Part shown: positions 1 to 11,915 of the stretch, in pieces | How positions within the stretch are numbered: position 1 is the first letter of the stretch | Layout of the letters: each line of letters begins with the position of its first letter | From: Dichetophora obliterata | Lineage: Eukaryota; Arthropoda; Insecta; Diptera; Sciomyzidae | NCBI GenBank assembly: GCA_963920525.1 | Contig: OY986439.1 | Location: 37,365,819 to 37,429,818 of the forward strand | DNA: 64,000 bases | Reading direction: 5' to 3' | Translations under genes and position numbers: made by a program | The notes under the pieces: generated by a model | The model's input: only the letters and a program-made list of their open reading frames with translations | The model's database searches: none | Told to the model about the DNA's origin: nothing

Positions 1-24
1 ATTTTACTGATTTTTTTTACTATA

Positions 25-304
25 GGGGTATTCACGATTCAGTGCACTTGCCTGTGCAGTTGAGGACTTGAGGACTTGTGCAGTTGTGCAGTTAGGTTTC
101 GTGAACACACCACCATCACCATTTCAAAGCTGTCAACATTTTTCAATGCACACAAGTGCACAACTGGTCAAGTCCTCAAGTCCTCAAGTTGAAGGTAATA
201 GTAGAAAAGCACTTTTACAGATTTTTGACGTACGTTCAATTTGTTTTTGTAAAAAGCACAAGTCCTCAACTGCACAGGCAAGTGCACTGAACAGTGAATA
301 CCCC
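25..304. mobile_element. MITE with long inverted termini (family also at 61421-61680)
   Basis: The ends are inverted copies of each other: GGGGTATTCACGATTCAGTG at the left and its complement (one extra base difference) ending in CCCC at 304. The middle also folds back, with several tracts containing 'aagtcctcaa'. There is no coding capacity. A second copy lies at the far end of the window. No clear target duplication was found, so the superfamily is not assigned. Confidence 0.75.
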
Positions 305-882
305 TTATGTTGTTTAAAACAATTTGATACAAATCGATTATTTTTGAAATTTAATGGTATTGCCATATCAATAAACACAAAAGTGCTGGTTACTTAAAAA
401 AGCACGGAAAAAGTGATTGTGTGATTAAACTCTGGTCAACTTTAATCAACGATTAACTAAATTCTTGTTAACTGGGGTTTAAGCCAGCACTGAAAAATTG
501 GCCCTTAGAAGTTATTTCAAACCATTCCAGCTCTATCATTCCAGCTCTATCATTCCAGGCTATCGCTAGAATCCAAATATTTGGGAAATAATAAAATCCA
601 AGAATAAGATTTATATTGATACTAATTTAATTATTATTAATTAAATAATAAATTAAACATATTGTATCTCAGATAACACAAATAAAATAAATAATAAAGA
701 CTTGATTACAGTTTAAAACGAAAAACTCTGTCTTTCTTATTTCAATATTGGAATCGTTGGTTTATAAATTGTGCAATGTTTTGACAATGTAACTTTTTAT
801 TTAGCAAACAGTTTTGTTTAGTAAAAGTTGCCGAGCAGCAGCACACACAGTTTTATCTCTGTCTCGAAACAAAGCGAGCGCA
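305..882. other. AT-rich spacer, no gene seen
   Basis: No convincing ORF, splice pattern or TE terminus. A 14-bp unit (cattccagctctat) is repeated in tandem from 523 to about 558. Confidence 0.5.
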
Positions 883-1031
883 CATGCATTTGAACTAAAG
901 TGTAGAAAAATGTTTTAAAATTGTCTTGTCGCAGTGAGTTATAGGTCTGCAGTATGCTTGTTCTCTAAGGCCTATAGCTCATTGCGACGAAACAGTTTCA
1001 AAACAGTTTTCTACACATTGGTTCAAATGCT
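883..1031. repeat. Fold-back repeat
   Basis: An imperfect palindrome: 'catttgaac...tgtagaaaa...cttgtcgcagtgag' on the left is answered by 'ctcattgcgacgaaacag...tttctacacattggttcaaatg' on the right. A lone half-copy of the arm is seen near 6410-6440 (gaaactgttttgtcgcaatgag). It is probably a MITE fragment. Confidence 0.6.
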
Positions 1032-1235
1032 CACTACACCAACAGAGGCGATGAGCATAAAGTAAGGTAAAGCAAAAAGAACTATAACAAGAAATATGAG
1101 AGGGAGAAAAACTGATAAATTGACACTGAAATTTCATCGCCTCTGTTGGTGTAGTGCGCTAAAATGCGCTTGCATGGCGACCACGGCCCGGGTTCGATTC
1201 CCGGCACAAAGCCTGTGCCTGATGAAGCCTGTTGT
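1029..1235 (+). mobile_element. tRNA-derived (SINE-like) repeat with intact B box and T-arm
   Basis: Positions 1191-1201 read GGTTCGATTCC, a perfect RNA polymerase III B box. They sit in a 5-bp T-arm (CCGGG 1188-1192, loop TTCGATT, CCCGG 1200-1204). Upstream, 'tggtgtagtgcg' resembles a tRNA A box. An inverted copy of the first 22 bases (catcgcctctgttggtgtag) lies at 1031-1053. The same head, without the B box, occurs in each 572-bp repeat at 41985-46789. The tail of that repeat follows here in degraded form at 1781-2020. The acceptor and anticodon stems do not form, so this is not a functional tRNA gene. Confidence 0.55.
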
Positions 1236-1780
1236 GGTAAATACGACTCATTTTGTTATTTTATCCTAAACTCAATTTCATTTAAAGTTTTTATTATAAA
1301 CCTTTTGTATTATAAAATTATCTATGTACAAGCTTTTAACATTTTTTCTTGTTTGAATTGTTATTAATTAGCCTTTACTGTAAACCCTCTCTGCTGCAGT
1401 TGTCAAGTAGCTTATTCACCTCACTGTTTGCAAACTGGTTTTGAGTAGTTTTTTTCTAAGCTTAGCGGAGGTACCATGCAGTTAGCTTTATTCTTTAATC
1501 GTTCTTATTAAACAAGCATCCAGCAGCAGAGGTTATTATAACAAATATATTTTAAGCTAACAATTTTTTGTCTTTTCTTTACAGCTTAATTTTCTTTTCA
1601 TTGTTCGCTGGTTTGATAAAACGAATCAACTTCGTTTTGATTATAGTGCTATACTTAACTTAATAGTTTTGTGATTAATTTGTTTAAACTTTTAAACAAA
1701 ATCTCTACATTTCATTTCTTCGCTTTTCATGTTGTTAAAATCAACTTTTAATTTTTTTGATTAAAAACAACAAAGCCTGT
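1236..1780. other. Unassigned AT-rich sequence
   Basis: No gene or clear terminus seen. It separates the tRNA-like head from the degraded repeat tail and may be diverged interior of the same element. Confidence 0.3.
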
Positions 1781-2020
1781 AGCAGGTCTGAAATTGCTAT
1801 AAAATCAGCAAATGATGTTTTTCTTTTCATATTGAAAATTTTTTTGTTGTTGTTGCTTCTTTGGAAAAAATTCGTTAGAAGAAAAACCTAACCTAAAGCT
1901 CAATAAACGATTTTAAACTATCAAACAACTAGAATTCGTATCAAGAATGATTTAAACTATCAAACATTTAGAATTTTTATATAAATCACAGAACATAAAC
2001 ATAACAAATTAACAAATTTT
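1781..2020 (+). repeat. Degenerate relative of the 572-bp array unit
   Basis: Shares, in the same order, the segments found in each 572-bp unit near 44.2-46.8 kb: 'gttgttgttg' stretch, 'aaaattcgttagaa', 'cgattttaaact..caaacaactagaatt', 'gatttaaactatcaaacatttagaatt'. It is clearly diverged, so it is older than the array. Confidence 0.7.
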
Positions 2021-2107
2021 ACGATTAAACAAACAAAAAGCATGCTCAGAAGGCATGAAAGTAAAGGAATACTCCAAATTTGAATTCAATTTAATTAAAT
2101 ATCACAA

Positions 2108-2212
2108 GAACATGCAGCCTCTTACATTAATTATACACACGTCGTTGGAAGCAATTGTCTACACGACACTGTTTTGTTGACATCAAGTTGTGTACACCGC
2201 ACATCACTGATT
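2108..2212 (-). mobile_element. Truncated hAT-type MITE
   Basis: Reads as the reverse complement of the left part of the element at 40092-40505: 'gtgcggtgtac', 'acaattgcttccaacgacgtgtgtataattaatgt', 'ggctgcatg'. It ends in CACATCACTG, the terminus of that family. Confidence 0.6.
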
Positions 2213-2233
2213 GCAAGGTATAGTTTAAAGTTA

Positions 2234-2372
2234 TAGGCCCATTATCATAGTCAAAATAGAGTCGACTTTAAATTTAGTGGAAGCTTTTTGACAACATATT
2301 ATATTGAAAAACTGTCAAAAATGCTTACACTAAATTTAAAGTCGACTTTATTTTGACTATGATAATAGGCCA
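2234..2372. mobile_element. Palindromic MITE, probable PIF/Harbinger type
   Basis: About 45-bp inverted repeats (ATTATCATAGTCAAAATAGA and complement) surround a short centre. TTA occurs on both sides (2231-2233 and 2373-2375), which fits the TWA target preference of PIF/Harbinger elements. Confidence 0.65.
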
Positions 2373-3128
2373 TTAAAATTGAAAGAAAGTCTATTACCTG
2401 GCAAAATGTTTTTGTAAACACAAAAACTTCTTTCTAGTTCTGCACTGTCGAGAGGAACATATTCAAAAGACGATATGTCATCGGATGTAAGTTCCTCTTC
2501 TAATTTTATAGTAATCAAATTTTTACCCCCTAGTTTTCAGCAATTGAGCATGAAAATAAAATTAATAAAAACAAGCATATCCTGAGCTTTTATCTAACAC
2601 TTCTTTCATCTTTCTACATAACCTTTCGTCAGTTTCACCACGTGCAGAGCTTTTTTTATCATCGAGGTCTATAAACAAAGCTACGAGTACTTCTTTTTCG
2701 AGGAGTAATGTTTTTGATTGAAGGGACTCTATTTTAGTACGAAAAAAAGAAAAAAATTATTTTAAATTACACTAAAATCACCTAAAAACCAGAAAAATGT
2801 TCTAAAAATTAAAAATTAACAAAAATTACACTTAAATAACTTAAAAATCGCTATAAATTACCAAAAAATGCCATAAATCTAGTAAAAAATTACCTGAAAA
2901 ATAAAATCGATAAACAACGATGAAAAATGACAAAAAGCTGACCTAAAAACTTTTCATATTTGAAGTTTAGGAAACATAAATGGACGTTCTAAGCAACCAA
3001 GAAATGCCTTAGAAGCACCAGAAAAAGATGACATGTCATCAAAATCCTAGCCCTGATAATTATATTAGCACGATTACGATTTCCGAGGCGCCGTGATTTG
3101 AAAGTGTTTTTTGGAAGAGAACAAAAAA
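2373..3128. other. Unassigned AT-rich sequence
   Basis: No supported gene, promoter or TE boundary; many short A/T tracts. Confidence 0.3.
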
Positions 3129-4108
3129 TGTTTGGCCGAACAAAAATCGATTACTCAATTAGTTATTGAGTTATCGATTTTTTAGTTTTTTTTGTTGATA
3201 TATCTTCAAAAATTATCCATTTCTTGCCATTATTCAATGTATCTAAAAGACTGAAATGTCATTTAAAAGATAAAGTTAATAACCTTTTCAATGTTATACA
3301 ATACTTATATCGTTGTTAGCGTGTTTGTAATTTTTTAAGCAAAACTATATCATATTTGAAAGTTATTTTCTACTAAATTTGCGTTATTAAGGTACTAAAA
3401 TTATATTTTTTTTAAAGCTTACAAATTTGAAATTTTTATATTTATATGAGTCTATCAAATGAAAGGTTGAATTGTAAGCAAATAGCAATTATTCTAATCA
3501 AAATTGATATTTGCTATTGCATTGTCCAAAACTGATCAACTAAATATTTCAAATTTTTTCGCTGGCTAGAAAATCTTATTCATTCATATAAATATTTCAG
3601 CTACAATGTTACCTTAAGAACAGGTATTTATTGTAATGGTGATATATAAAAATATTGAATAAGAATACAAAATAACTAAGGTAAATATGCTTGTATTAAC
3701 AACTTTCCGTACGAGGGCAATACATTTCATCGTAAAAACACAAAAGAAATCAAATAAATCATATGTTTTATATACCAAACGAAAGATAAATTTTCAGGCT
3801 TCAACAATTTTTTTTCATAATCCATAGTCATAACGGTAGTTTTTGAGAAAATAACTGTTTTACTTAAGCTAATATTTTACTTTTGCATACAAATAGTTAT
3901 AAAATATTTAATACTAAACGGATTTGATTCATTTAAAATTTATAAAACAGCTTTATATATTACCTTTCAAATAACATATTAATCAGCAATATCGGTTATT
4001 TACTTAGAAAAACATAGATGGTTTCTTAAAACAATCAAAAGAAAATTTTTCTTAATGAATCGATAAGTTAAAAACAAATCGAGTAATCGATTTTTCCTTC
4101 GGCCATTC
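3129..4108. mobile_element. Non-autonomous DNA element with about 50-bp inverted termini
   Basis: Left end TTGGCCGAACAAAAATCGAT is matched by the complement of the right end (aaatcgagtaatcgattttt..cggccat, ending near 4108). The similarity continues for about 50 bp. The 0.9-kb interior has no intact ORF. No target duplication is evident. Confidence 0.6.
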
Positions 4109-4482
4109 TATCTTCCATTCTATCAAACGAATTCTATAAACGAATATAATATAAAAAATAATTTTTTTTAATTGAATAAGTGTAGAAAAGGCCAGTGAAA
4201 CAATACCAGAGATAAAGAGATGGGAAACTTCGTTGGAGAAGGATAGCACAAAACATTTATAAGTGGTCGTAAAATCAACGGAAAACAACCCTGGCTTATG
4301 GTAGATTGAAGAATTTCACCAGTTTCGTTTGAGGTCCGATAACTGTAAAACTGCATATTATTGGAACAAAATGGGTAACAAAATTAATACCAAAAAAGAC
4401 TTCGGAAATGCAATGGAAAGCATCCCTGAAACATCATGGTGAAATTATCTTAGAATAATTACACCATAGGAATAAGTCCAAG

Positions 4483-6274
4483 CAGTGTTGCCGTTAGGAA
4501 AAATTTATGGACACTTTTTTCATACTCATATATGAATATATGTTTTTATTTGCAAAAATATAAAAAAGGAGGCATTTCTTTAAATTCAACAAAAACTTTA
4601 AGAAAAATTATGACATTGAGATATTTTTGGACAGTACTTTTTGGACAGTAACGATAAGACTAGTAGATTTTTTTTTGGGAGTAAGTAAAGGTATATTGTT
4701 TTGCAAAATACTTAAAAATGAATAATTTTTAAATTTAATATAAACAAAGGGCAATAGCAACCCATTTTATTTATATTACACTTAACTGAATAAGCTATTA
4801 AATTACTTTTTTATGTATTTATATATTATTTTTTATCATAGCTGTTAAATAATTATTACTAATCGTATTCATTAGCAATTCGATTATTTTTTTAAAATTG
4901 TAAAATAATTGATTAAGTACAATTCTTTTCTGTTTATAATCGTAATATAATTATAAAAATCGCAAAATAATTACGATTACTTTAGATGTAGAAAATAGCC
5001 AAAAAGAATTAAAAGTAATCAAGAAAAATAATCAGAGTACTTTTAGAAATTATGTTTGATTCTTTTTTTATTATGTACAGCATTAGCAGCGGTAACAGAG
5101 AAGGAACCATGAACCCAAAGTTCATACTGTAGCTCCCAACACTTTTGTTAATAAAACTGATTAAGTTTCCATATAACTGTTATTCGTATAACTGTGTTAA
5201 CTGAAAAAGCCGTATCAGCGTATGGGAGATTTCAGTTAAAAATGACTGGTCGCACTTCACAACCTCACCTTTGAAACGATGCGAGTCGACCTCAAACAGA
5301 ATCAAAAATAATTTCTAAAAGTAGTCGGATTATTGTTTCTTGATTACTTTTTATTTTCGTAATTCCAAGTAGTCTTAATTATTTTTTGATTATTTCTAAT
5401 CTAAATCAATTACTTATCAAAAATATCTCCCTCAAGGATTATATAACGATTATAATTATTTTTAAAATAAATCTAATTGTTTATTAATCGCAATCGCTAT
5501 TTAACAGTTTTGTTTTGTATATAGTTTTTTGTATAAATATCAAACTTTTACAATTAATGTTATAAACATAATTTATACAAAATATAAAAATAATACAAAG
5601 TATAGCAGACTGAAGTTCTGAAATGTACATATGTTCCTTTATAAGGCAGGAGCAGGTTGTCCAAAATTTTTATTTTCTATTTCTTCTTAAACTTTCAAAA
5701 GTATAGTTTTTGAGAATTTACTGTTAAATTTTTGTAAGGATACTGACGTTATCTCCGCTTCTACAGCCGTTTTAGCAGATATCGAGCGCATAGCAGAGAT
5801 ATACATACTTACTCTCTTTACACTCATTTATCTCAAAACTACTTTTTTCGGCAATGCATTGTATCGAAAACAAAAGCTATTCAGCCGAATCATCTGAAAT
5901 TTTAATATGTTATTCAAATCAGTGGCTTTCGCTATCAGCATTTCAAAAAATCGTATATTTTACACTGAATAACCAGTAAATACCCTGTTTTGGGACTTCA
6001 ATTTCAAAAGTGCGTCATAATCAAAAATTCTTATTGTTCATTATTTTAACTTTTAAAAAATAAATCCTATTATTTTATATATGTACATGCTTTGTTCTTT
6101 ACTATTACATCTTAACAAAGCTATTTGTTAGTCTTCAAATTAAAAAATTGGAATTGTTATTAAAGCTTAAAAAATTGGGTTTCAGTACTTTAATATGTGG
6201 ATACTTTTTTTTGAAGTGGATACATTTGTGACTTTTTCATGGATACTTTTTTTAGACTCGTCGCGGCAACACTG
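4483..6274. mobile_element. hAT-like non-autonomous element with nested fold-back
   Basis: Termini CAGTGTTGCCG (4483) and CGGCAACACTG (ends 6274) are typical of hAT ends. The 8-bp flanks do not match, so target duplication support is missing. A long imperfect palindrome lies inside at about 4836-5510 (arms meet around 5080-5290), probably a second element nested in it. No transposase sequence remains. Confidence 0.5.
4836..5510. repeat. Long imperfect inverted repeat nested in hAT-like element
   Basis: 'aaagtaatcaagaaaaataatc..acttttagaaatta' (5000-5055) is the complement of 5300-5350. Weaker complementarity reaches 'ctgttaaata' at both outer ends. Confidence 0.55.
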
Positions 6275-7217
6275 ATCTGAGGTGAACTCACGTACACAAT
6301 AAATGAGTTTCACCAAAGTACATAAAAATGGAAACAACATATGTTTTGACGTCACAAAATTTAAGTTTCCTATGAACTTAAATCTCTGACCAAAACATAA
6401 CCATTACGGTTTTGAAACTGTTTTGTCGCAATGAGCTACTGTCCTTAATATTTTTATGATGCACCCTGCGTTGCAGAAACACGAAATAGATTCTGAAAAT
6501 GAGATGCAGCTGTCGCTGCAATCTATCAGTATTTGTTGCATATTTTCAGGCATCGTTCAAAATTAAAATTCGAATTTTATGCTTTTGCGGCTGTTTCCTT
6601 TTTGCATTTTTGTAGCTTTTCATTTGCCTATAGCATTCAAAACATTTTACTTCGTTATTGTGCGCGGTTCGTTTGTTAGTAAAATAATTTTTTTTTTAAA
6701 TAGATAAATTTAATAAATAAAAACATATTCTTTATGTTATAATCATTAATAATTATTGTAAAAACGTAGTTTTGTTCTGCAAACAAATAAAATTCGGGCG
6801 TGGACATTTTTAATGGAAATCTAGCGATTCCAATACCGACAATATCAAATTCCAACACGATTTGGATTTTTTCTTTAAAGGTAAGAATTTCTCGCATTTG
6901 TTTTGAAATAACATTAGAAATTTAATTCATTTAAATATGTATAATCTTATTTCTATTATTCTAACTGAAAACTGTACCATCTTGGTTAAGTTTGTGTGTT
7001 TTAACAGTAAATTTTCAATCACTATTTGTTTCCTTCATTCTTCGTGCTTCTTTAGAAAAGACCTTGAAATGTGAAAAATTCGTACAGTTGCGTGCATTGA
7101 ACTTTCATTGCTTTCTATTTTATCCACATATTTTTTGAATGGTTTTAGTTTACATTATATAAATAAGCTTCTCAAGGTATTTGGGTGTCATTTCCATGGT
7201 ATAATTACCCAGATATT
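6275..7217. other. Unassigned sequence
   Basis: Contains the half-copy of the 883-1031 arm near 6410-6440 and otherwise AT-rich DNA. No gene seen. Confidence 0.3.
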
Positions 7218-7430
7218 CAGCCCGACTCTGAATAATTTTTCCCGGGGAATCTGAAAAGGAAGTTTTAATTTTTAAGATAGCAGATAAAGACATCACATTT
7301 CTTGTTTACATTCATGAATACTGACAGTTGAACAAATTTGCATTAAACATTTAAAAAAGTTCTTGAACTTTGTCTTAAAAATTAAAACTTCCTTTTCCGA
7401 TTCCCCGGCAAAAATGATTCAGAATCGGGC
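7218..7430. mobile_element. CAGCCCGATTCTGAA-family MITE, copy 1
   Basis: Inverted ends CAGCCCGA(C/T)TCTGAATAAT and complement ending GGGC. Inside each end lies a 'ccccgggg'-type box followed by 'aatcggaaaaggaagtttt' and 'ttttaagata'. Seven full or partial copies of this family occur in the window: here, 11397, 20335, 22975, 26305, 26545 and 32953. Confidence 0.75.
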
Positions 7431-7579
7431 AGTATGGCTGAGTTCTTAAATACATTTATGCAATGCATCAGTAGGGTATTCATGAAAAGTGGCCCATTAG
7501 TATTTTTATCAGACAGGTTATATGAACAGCCCTTGAAGTCAATTGTTCATTTGCAGCAAATGTTTCAGCTGCAAGATAT

Positions 7580-7850
7580 TTAGGCCTATTCTGCGGAATC
7601 TTTTATGAAAAAATTCTGTTATGATTTCCCATACAAATTTTTGAGCTGCCAAAAAATCTGTTACGAAACCAAAATTGGTATTCTGCTCGACAATCTTTTA
7701 TGAAATCTGTTATAAACCATAGCAGATTTTTCGAATTGTCAACAAATCTTTTACAAAATCTTTTATTTGGTATTCTGCATGACAAAATCTGCTATGAAAT
7801 CTGTTATGAAACACAACAGAATAACATAAATTTTTCTGTGTTTTATCATA
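7580..7850. repeat. Degenerate short-unit repeats
   Basis: Variants of 'aaatctgttatgaaa' and 'ggtattctgc' recur irregularly on both strands. This gives an imperfect internal palindrome. No gene. Confidence 0.45.
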
Positions 7851-7888
7851 ACGAATTTCAATAAATTCAATAAGTCAAGCTAAATCAG

Positions 7889-7960
7889 GGGCCGAATTAC
7901 AGCATTGCCCCGTCGTGCACTTCGTAATTTTGCTCGATTACGAATGCTGTAATTCGGCCC
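7889..7960. mobile_element. 72-bp MITE with CAG target duplication
   Basis: Almost pure palindrome with termini GGGCCGAATTACAGCAT and complement. CAG is present immediately on both sides (7886-7888, 7961-7963). Same family as 8997-9319 and 57588-57697. Confidence 0.8.
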
Positions 7961-8249
7961 CAGATTGTTTTGTGTTTCGTTATGTTTAATTTATGAAACA
8001 AAGACTTGGAAGACTAAAAAAATAACTTTAATCCGTATAGTTTTTTTTTTAAATTGCATGTAAAATGTATTTTCTATTTTTGTACAATCATTTATAATTT
8101 TTATAATAGGTCTTTCTAAATAAAAAATTATTAATATTTGTATGTGTAAAAAATGCAGCATAAAAAATTATATAAATGTCAAGCTGATTTATATCTAGAA
8201 AGGAATTTATTCTACCTTCTGGAATTCCAGATTTTGCTGCAGCTTTGGT

Positions 8250-8715
8250 TTTTAATAACGATCTCGGCGTCCACCGCCCCCACTGCGAAAGGTTCCTTTG
8301 GATTTATTTTACTGTACTATTGTATAAATCGTTTGGTAGGATGAGCTACTTCTATCGCCACCGTGCAGCATCTTTGATGTTTCCTTTGGAATTTCCAGAT
8401 ATGGTTACCACCTTTGTACCCTTATCTTAATCAACGCTTACATTATAATCAGATGGCATTGTCTGAATATTAGATCCTGCGCATCCAATAATTATACATA
8501 CACAATCAGAACGCACATCTAGCTGTTCGGTAGTCATAATTGCGTCCACGGCGATCGCGATCATCATGCTCGTCTCCCCGTTGTTCCTTACGTTTAAAAC
8601 TTGCTCGAGCACCTCTGTCCCTTTCGCTACCACCTGCACCATAACTGCGTCTGTCACGATTTTTATTTTAAACTGGAGCTCCTGCTATCATTGTAAACGG
8701 GCTCTGAGTCGTCCC
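8250..8715 (-). pseudogene. Decayed retrocopy of an Arg/Gly/Asp-rich (RNA-binding-like) protein gene
   Basis: Read on the - strand, the segment from about 8710 to 8500 gives stretches such as DDSEPVYNDSRSSS, then (after a +1 frameshift) RDRRSYGAGGSERDRG and DDRDRRGRNYDYR. After several stops the end reads TFRSGGGGRRDRY followed by TAA near 8258. Such RDR/RGG-type composition is common in RNA-binding and translation-factor proteins. No introns are apparent, and frameshifts and stops interrupt it, so it is best read as a processed pseudogene. Which parent gene it came from I cannot tell. Confidence 0.5.
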
Positions 8716-8996
8716 CTTAGTCCAACATTGTTTTAAAACAAGCCATTTAATCAAAATGGTTATGCTAATTTAATCAAAATGGATATGCGCGCATATGTTG
8801 TCAATAAGATCTTAAAGTGCAATTTTGAATTAAAAATTTGTTACGTTTGCTCCAATTCATTAATTTGTAGATCTGTCATTGCTTTTTGTCGGCTTCTGAT
8901 AAGAAATTAATTAACTTTCGAAAAACTAAACAGCTGATTGATCACATAAGTTTGCCATCTTGTTTGCTCACTTAAATCGAAGAGCAAATATATCTG

Positions 8997-9319
8997 GGGC
9001 CGAATTACAGCATCCGTGATCGAGCAAAATTGTACAAGATTGATAGGCACTTGTCTCGTCGTGCTCTTCGTAATATCATTTATGAGTCAATTTTGCACCA
9101 AATATTATGATATTAATGCAACCGTGAGCATTTTTTGCTCTAATGACATTGCTCTCATGCTTTTATTTGGCTCTCATTTTCAAATAAGAATATCAATTTG
9201 AGAAAACGTCAAAAATACGAATAACCTTTAAATAATTAAATCATGGTACAAGATTAATAGGCACTTGTCTCGTCGTGCTCTTCGTAATTTTGCTCGATCA
9301 CGGATGCTGTAATTCGGCG
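8997..9319. mobile_element. MITE with CTG target duplication
   Basis: Termini GGGCCGAATTACAGCATCCG and complement (right end altered to CGGCG). CTG flanks it on both sides (8994-8996, 9320-9322). Its arms carry 'tacaagattgataggcacttgtctcgtcg' on the same strand at both ends, so it is a longer, partly duplicated version of the 7889-7960 family. Confidence 0.75.
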
Positions 9320-9322
9320 CTG

Positions 9323-10206
9323 GTTTGTGTAAAGGCATCTCCAAACAAATATGACATTCCATTTATAAGGCTGATAAACTTATACATTTTATATCATTTA
9401 TAAGAGTATTGCCCATTTGCATGAATACCCTTCGTGTGTTTTATTTTGAATCGGCCCAAAGCCTAGGATCTGTTCGGAAATGCATTGTGATGCACAAACT
9501 GCTTTTGTAGCAGAAGCAAAATGTTCGAAAAAGGCAAATTTTGCAGCACTGAAACGTCAAACATTCTCAATATTCAAACATTCTCAGTCTGTTTGCCTCA
9601 ATATGGTCGAATAGCCGAAACTGGCCGAAAATTTTGGTAAAAACTTCTTGCATCAGTCATTTAATTCAAATATAAAAATATTTACAACGCATTGTACAAA
9701 ACAAAAATTATGAATTCGTCTATAAATTGATTTATTGTGTTAACGCAAAACATTTTGGTTAATTTTATGCGTTCGATACTATCATTTTCGATTTTATCAT
9801 CTATTGCAATTAATATTAAAGTTTTATATGTACTGAAGCCAAAAACCGAACGAATTCTGTGTGTGTGGAAATAAGGGAAAGAAAACGAAATATTTCTATT
9901 TTTATAATAATTTAAGTTTTTTATAATACTTTAATACCTTAAAAAAAACTTTGTTTTGTAGTTCTATAAAAATGTGCATTGTAGGTGCAGACTATTTTGA
10001 GTGTGTACTGAAGATATAAAGTATGTAATGATTTTGTAATAAAAATAAAATAAAAAATTATCTCATTATTATAGTAAAATTCATTATTATAAACTTAAAT
10101 ATTCAAATAATACTTTTTTATATTACATTTTTTTCTTATGTTTATGAAAGTACTTTTGCTTCCTTTTAATAAAAAAAAATTATTTGTAAAAACTTAAATT
10201 TTCATA
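9323..10206. other. Unassigned sequence
   Basis: AT-rich DNA. 'gccgaaactggccgaaaa' near 9611 echoes inverted motifs (ggccgaa, tttcggcc) at 10745-10815 and may be the outer part of an older element into which the 10211-10734 element inserted. Confidence 0.3.
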
Positions 10207-10210
10207 TTAA

Positions 10211-10734
10211 CCCATTAATGACAACGTATGATACATCATACGCGATAAAAGCATTTTTTAAAATTCCTCAAAAATTCTCAGCCACTGTAAAGCTTTTGCT
10301 TCCAACGGTAAGAGAAGGCCAATTTATAAAAAATTTATAAAATTGACATTAAAAGCCTCTTTGCGTACTTTTTCGCGCCAGTTCGTGCAGTATTTTTAAA
10401 AAAAAGTGAACAATACCACTGAGGTGAGTTATTTTGTTTTATAAACCTCAAGAAAAAAGAAAATATAATTAAAAAAGTGCATTAGGTTAAAGTGGAACGC
10501 CTACGCTACGAAATGAAAATTTTCCAATTTATCATTTTTTCTAATTTTTTTTTAGATTTTTTTTATTTCTCTACTTACAGACTCCTTATGCGTTTATAAT
10601 CATGCGCTTCGCCACACCAAAATCCTTAAGATTTTTTTAAACTTCAGAGTTTTCTGTCTAATATATTAATACAAGCTTTTGCTGAAAATTTCAAAAGCTA
10701 AACTCAACGGGTGCTGGTTGTGAGCATTAATGGG
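10211..10734. mobile_element. piggyBac-type MITE with TTAA target site
   Basis: TTAA lies at 10207-10210 and again at 10735-10738. The element starts CCCATTAATG and ends CATTAATGGG. TTAA duplication with CC-starting termini is the piggyBac signature. No transposase ORF remains in the 524 bp. Confidence 0.75.
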
Positions 10735-10893
10735 TTAATAACCAGTTTCGGTTTCGGCCGAATATTATAAAATGGCCGAAGATTTGGTTTCGGCCACAAT
10801 TCCAGTTTCGGTCGGACATTAGTCACAACCAATAATATGCCACTATTTCTTATAAGCAAAACAGTCTTCCGCTCTAATGATTATTGCATAACG

Positions 10894-11007
10894 TATAGTC
10901 CTATTACGGTTCACAGCAATACACTGCTGTGTCTTATTTTGAGTATTAGCAATGTACACAATAAAAACAGAAATTACTGTTGTGTTGTGAACCGTAATAG
11001 GCCTATA
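10894..11007. mobile_element. Short palindromic MITE
   Basis: TATAGTCCTATTACGGTTCAC and complement (GTGAACCGTAATAGGCCTATA) bound a 70-bp centre. Confidence 0.65.
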
Positions 11008-11396
11008 AGATAAGACGGTCTTGCAAATAATAATGTGAGTAAGGTTCCAAACGAAATAATGGCATTTTTTGCTGCCACGTACTGAGCAAATAAGATAGCA
11101 GTACCATTTTTCGATAGATTAGAGATCATGTTAAAATACACATTTCTGTATGTCTTCGAGCAAATGAGCGATATGCTAAAGGTAATAATGTCGATACCTA
11201 TCTCCAAAAAGATCTCCGTCAGGAGGCATCTAGATAAACCTAATATACAAATTAAGTTATTTTTTTCAATATGTATGCATATAATAAATATTTTAGATAT
11301 GTACATTTAAGTTATATTAAATTGAAGCAAGTACTTTGTTTTTCTCATTTTTCCGCTTTTGAAAATCGCCTATATTTTTCAGATGCCTAAGTAAAG

Positions 11397-11500
11397 GCTG
11401 ATCAATCAACGGTTGATCAACAAATTTGCATTAAAAATTTTCAAAATGTTCTTGATCTTTATCTTAAAATTAAGATTACCTTTTCCGATTCCGGCGTAAA
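11397..11500. mobile_element. CAGCCC-family MITE fragment, copy 2
   Basis: Matches the right half of the 7218-7430 family: 'caaatttgcattaaaaat', 'ttttccgattcc'. The left terminus is missing. Confidence 0.6.
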
Positions 11501-11915
11501 TCTTTTGGTTTGTAGTTTGTAAATCGAATGAAAATTTATTTTTCTCAAATTGAAAGTACTTCGAAAGTATATAACTTTTAACAGTAACAACAAGTAAAAG
11601 TACAAAGCATAAATTCTTAATTTCAACAAAATCCTGACGTCTGGCAAGAGCCTATATAAAATGCAAAATTTTCGAGTTTCCTTTAATATAAGGCTGCGAA
11701 AAGATATCCATCACATTTTATCATAGCTGCATAGATTATTGTGACGTCTATTTACAATAAATAGCTAACAATAAAAATTATTGTTTTAAATGCATTAAAA
11801 ATAAATAATGAAAATAGTTGTACTGACAAAGTAAAGGCTTCATCAACTTTCAGATCATCGCTTTATAAAATACTTGTAACGCACAGCAACTATTTAACGA
11901 ATTTGGTGGTTCAGA

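Noticed and set aside
1150..1210. Functional tRNA gene
   Set aside because: The B box and T-arm are intact, but acceptor, D and anticodon stems do not form and the flanks are those of a repeat.
11653..11660. TATATAAA as the otu promoter
   Set aside because: No initiator at the right distance, and it lies about 260 nt before the ATG in AT-rich DNA where such strings are expected by chance.
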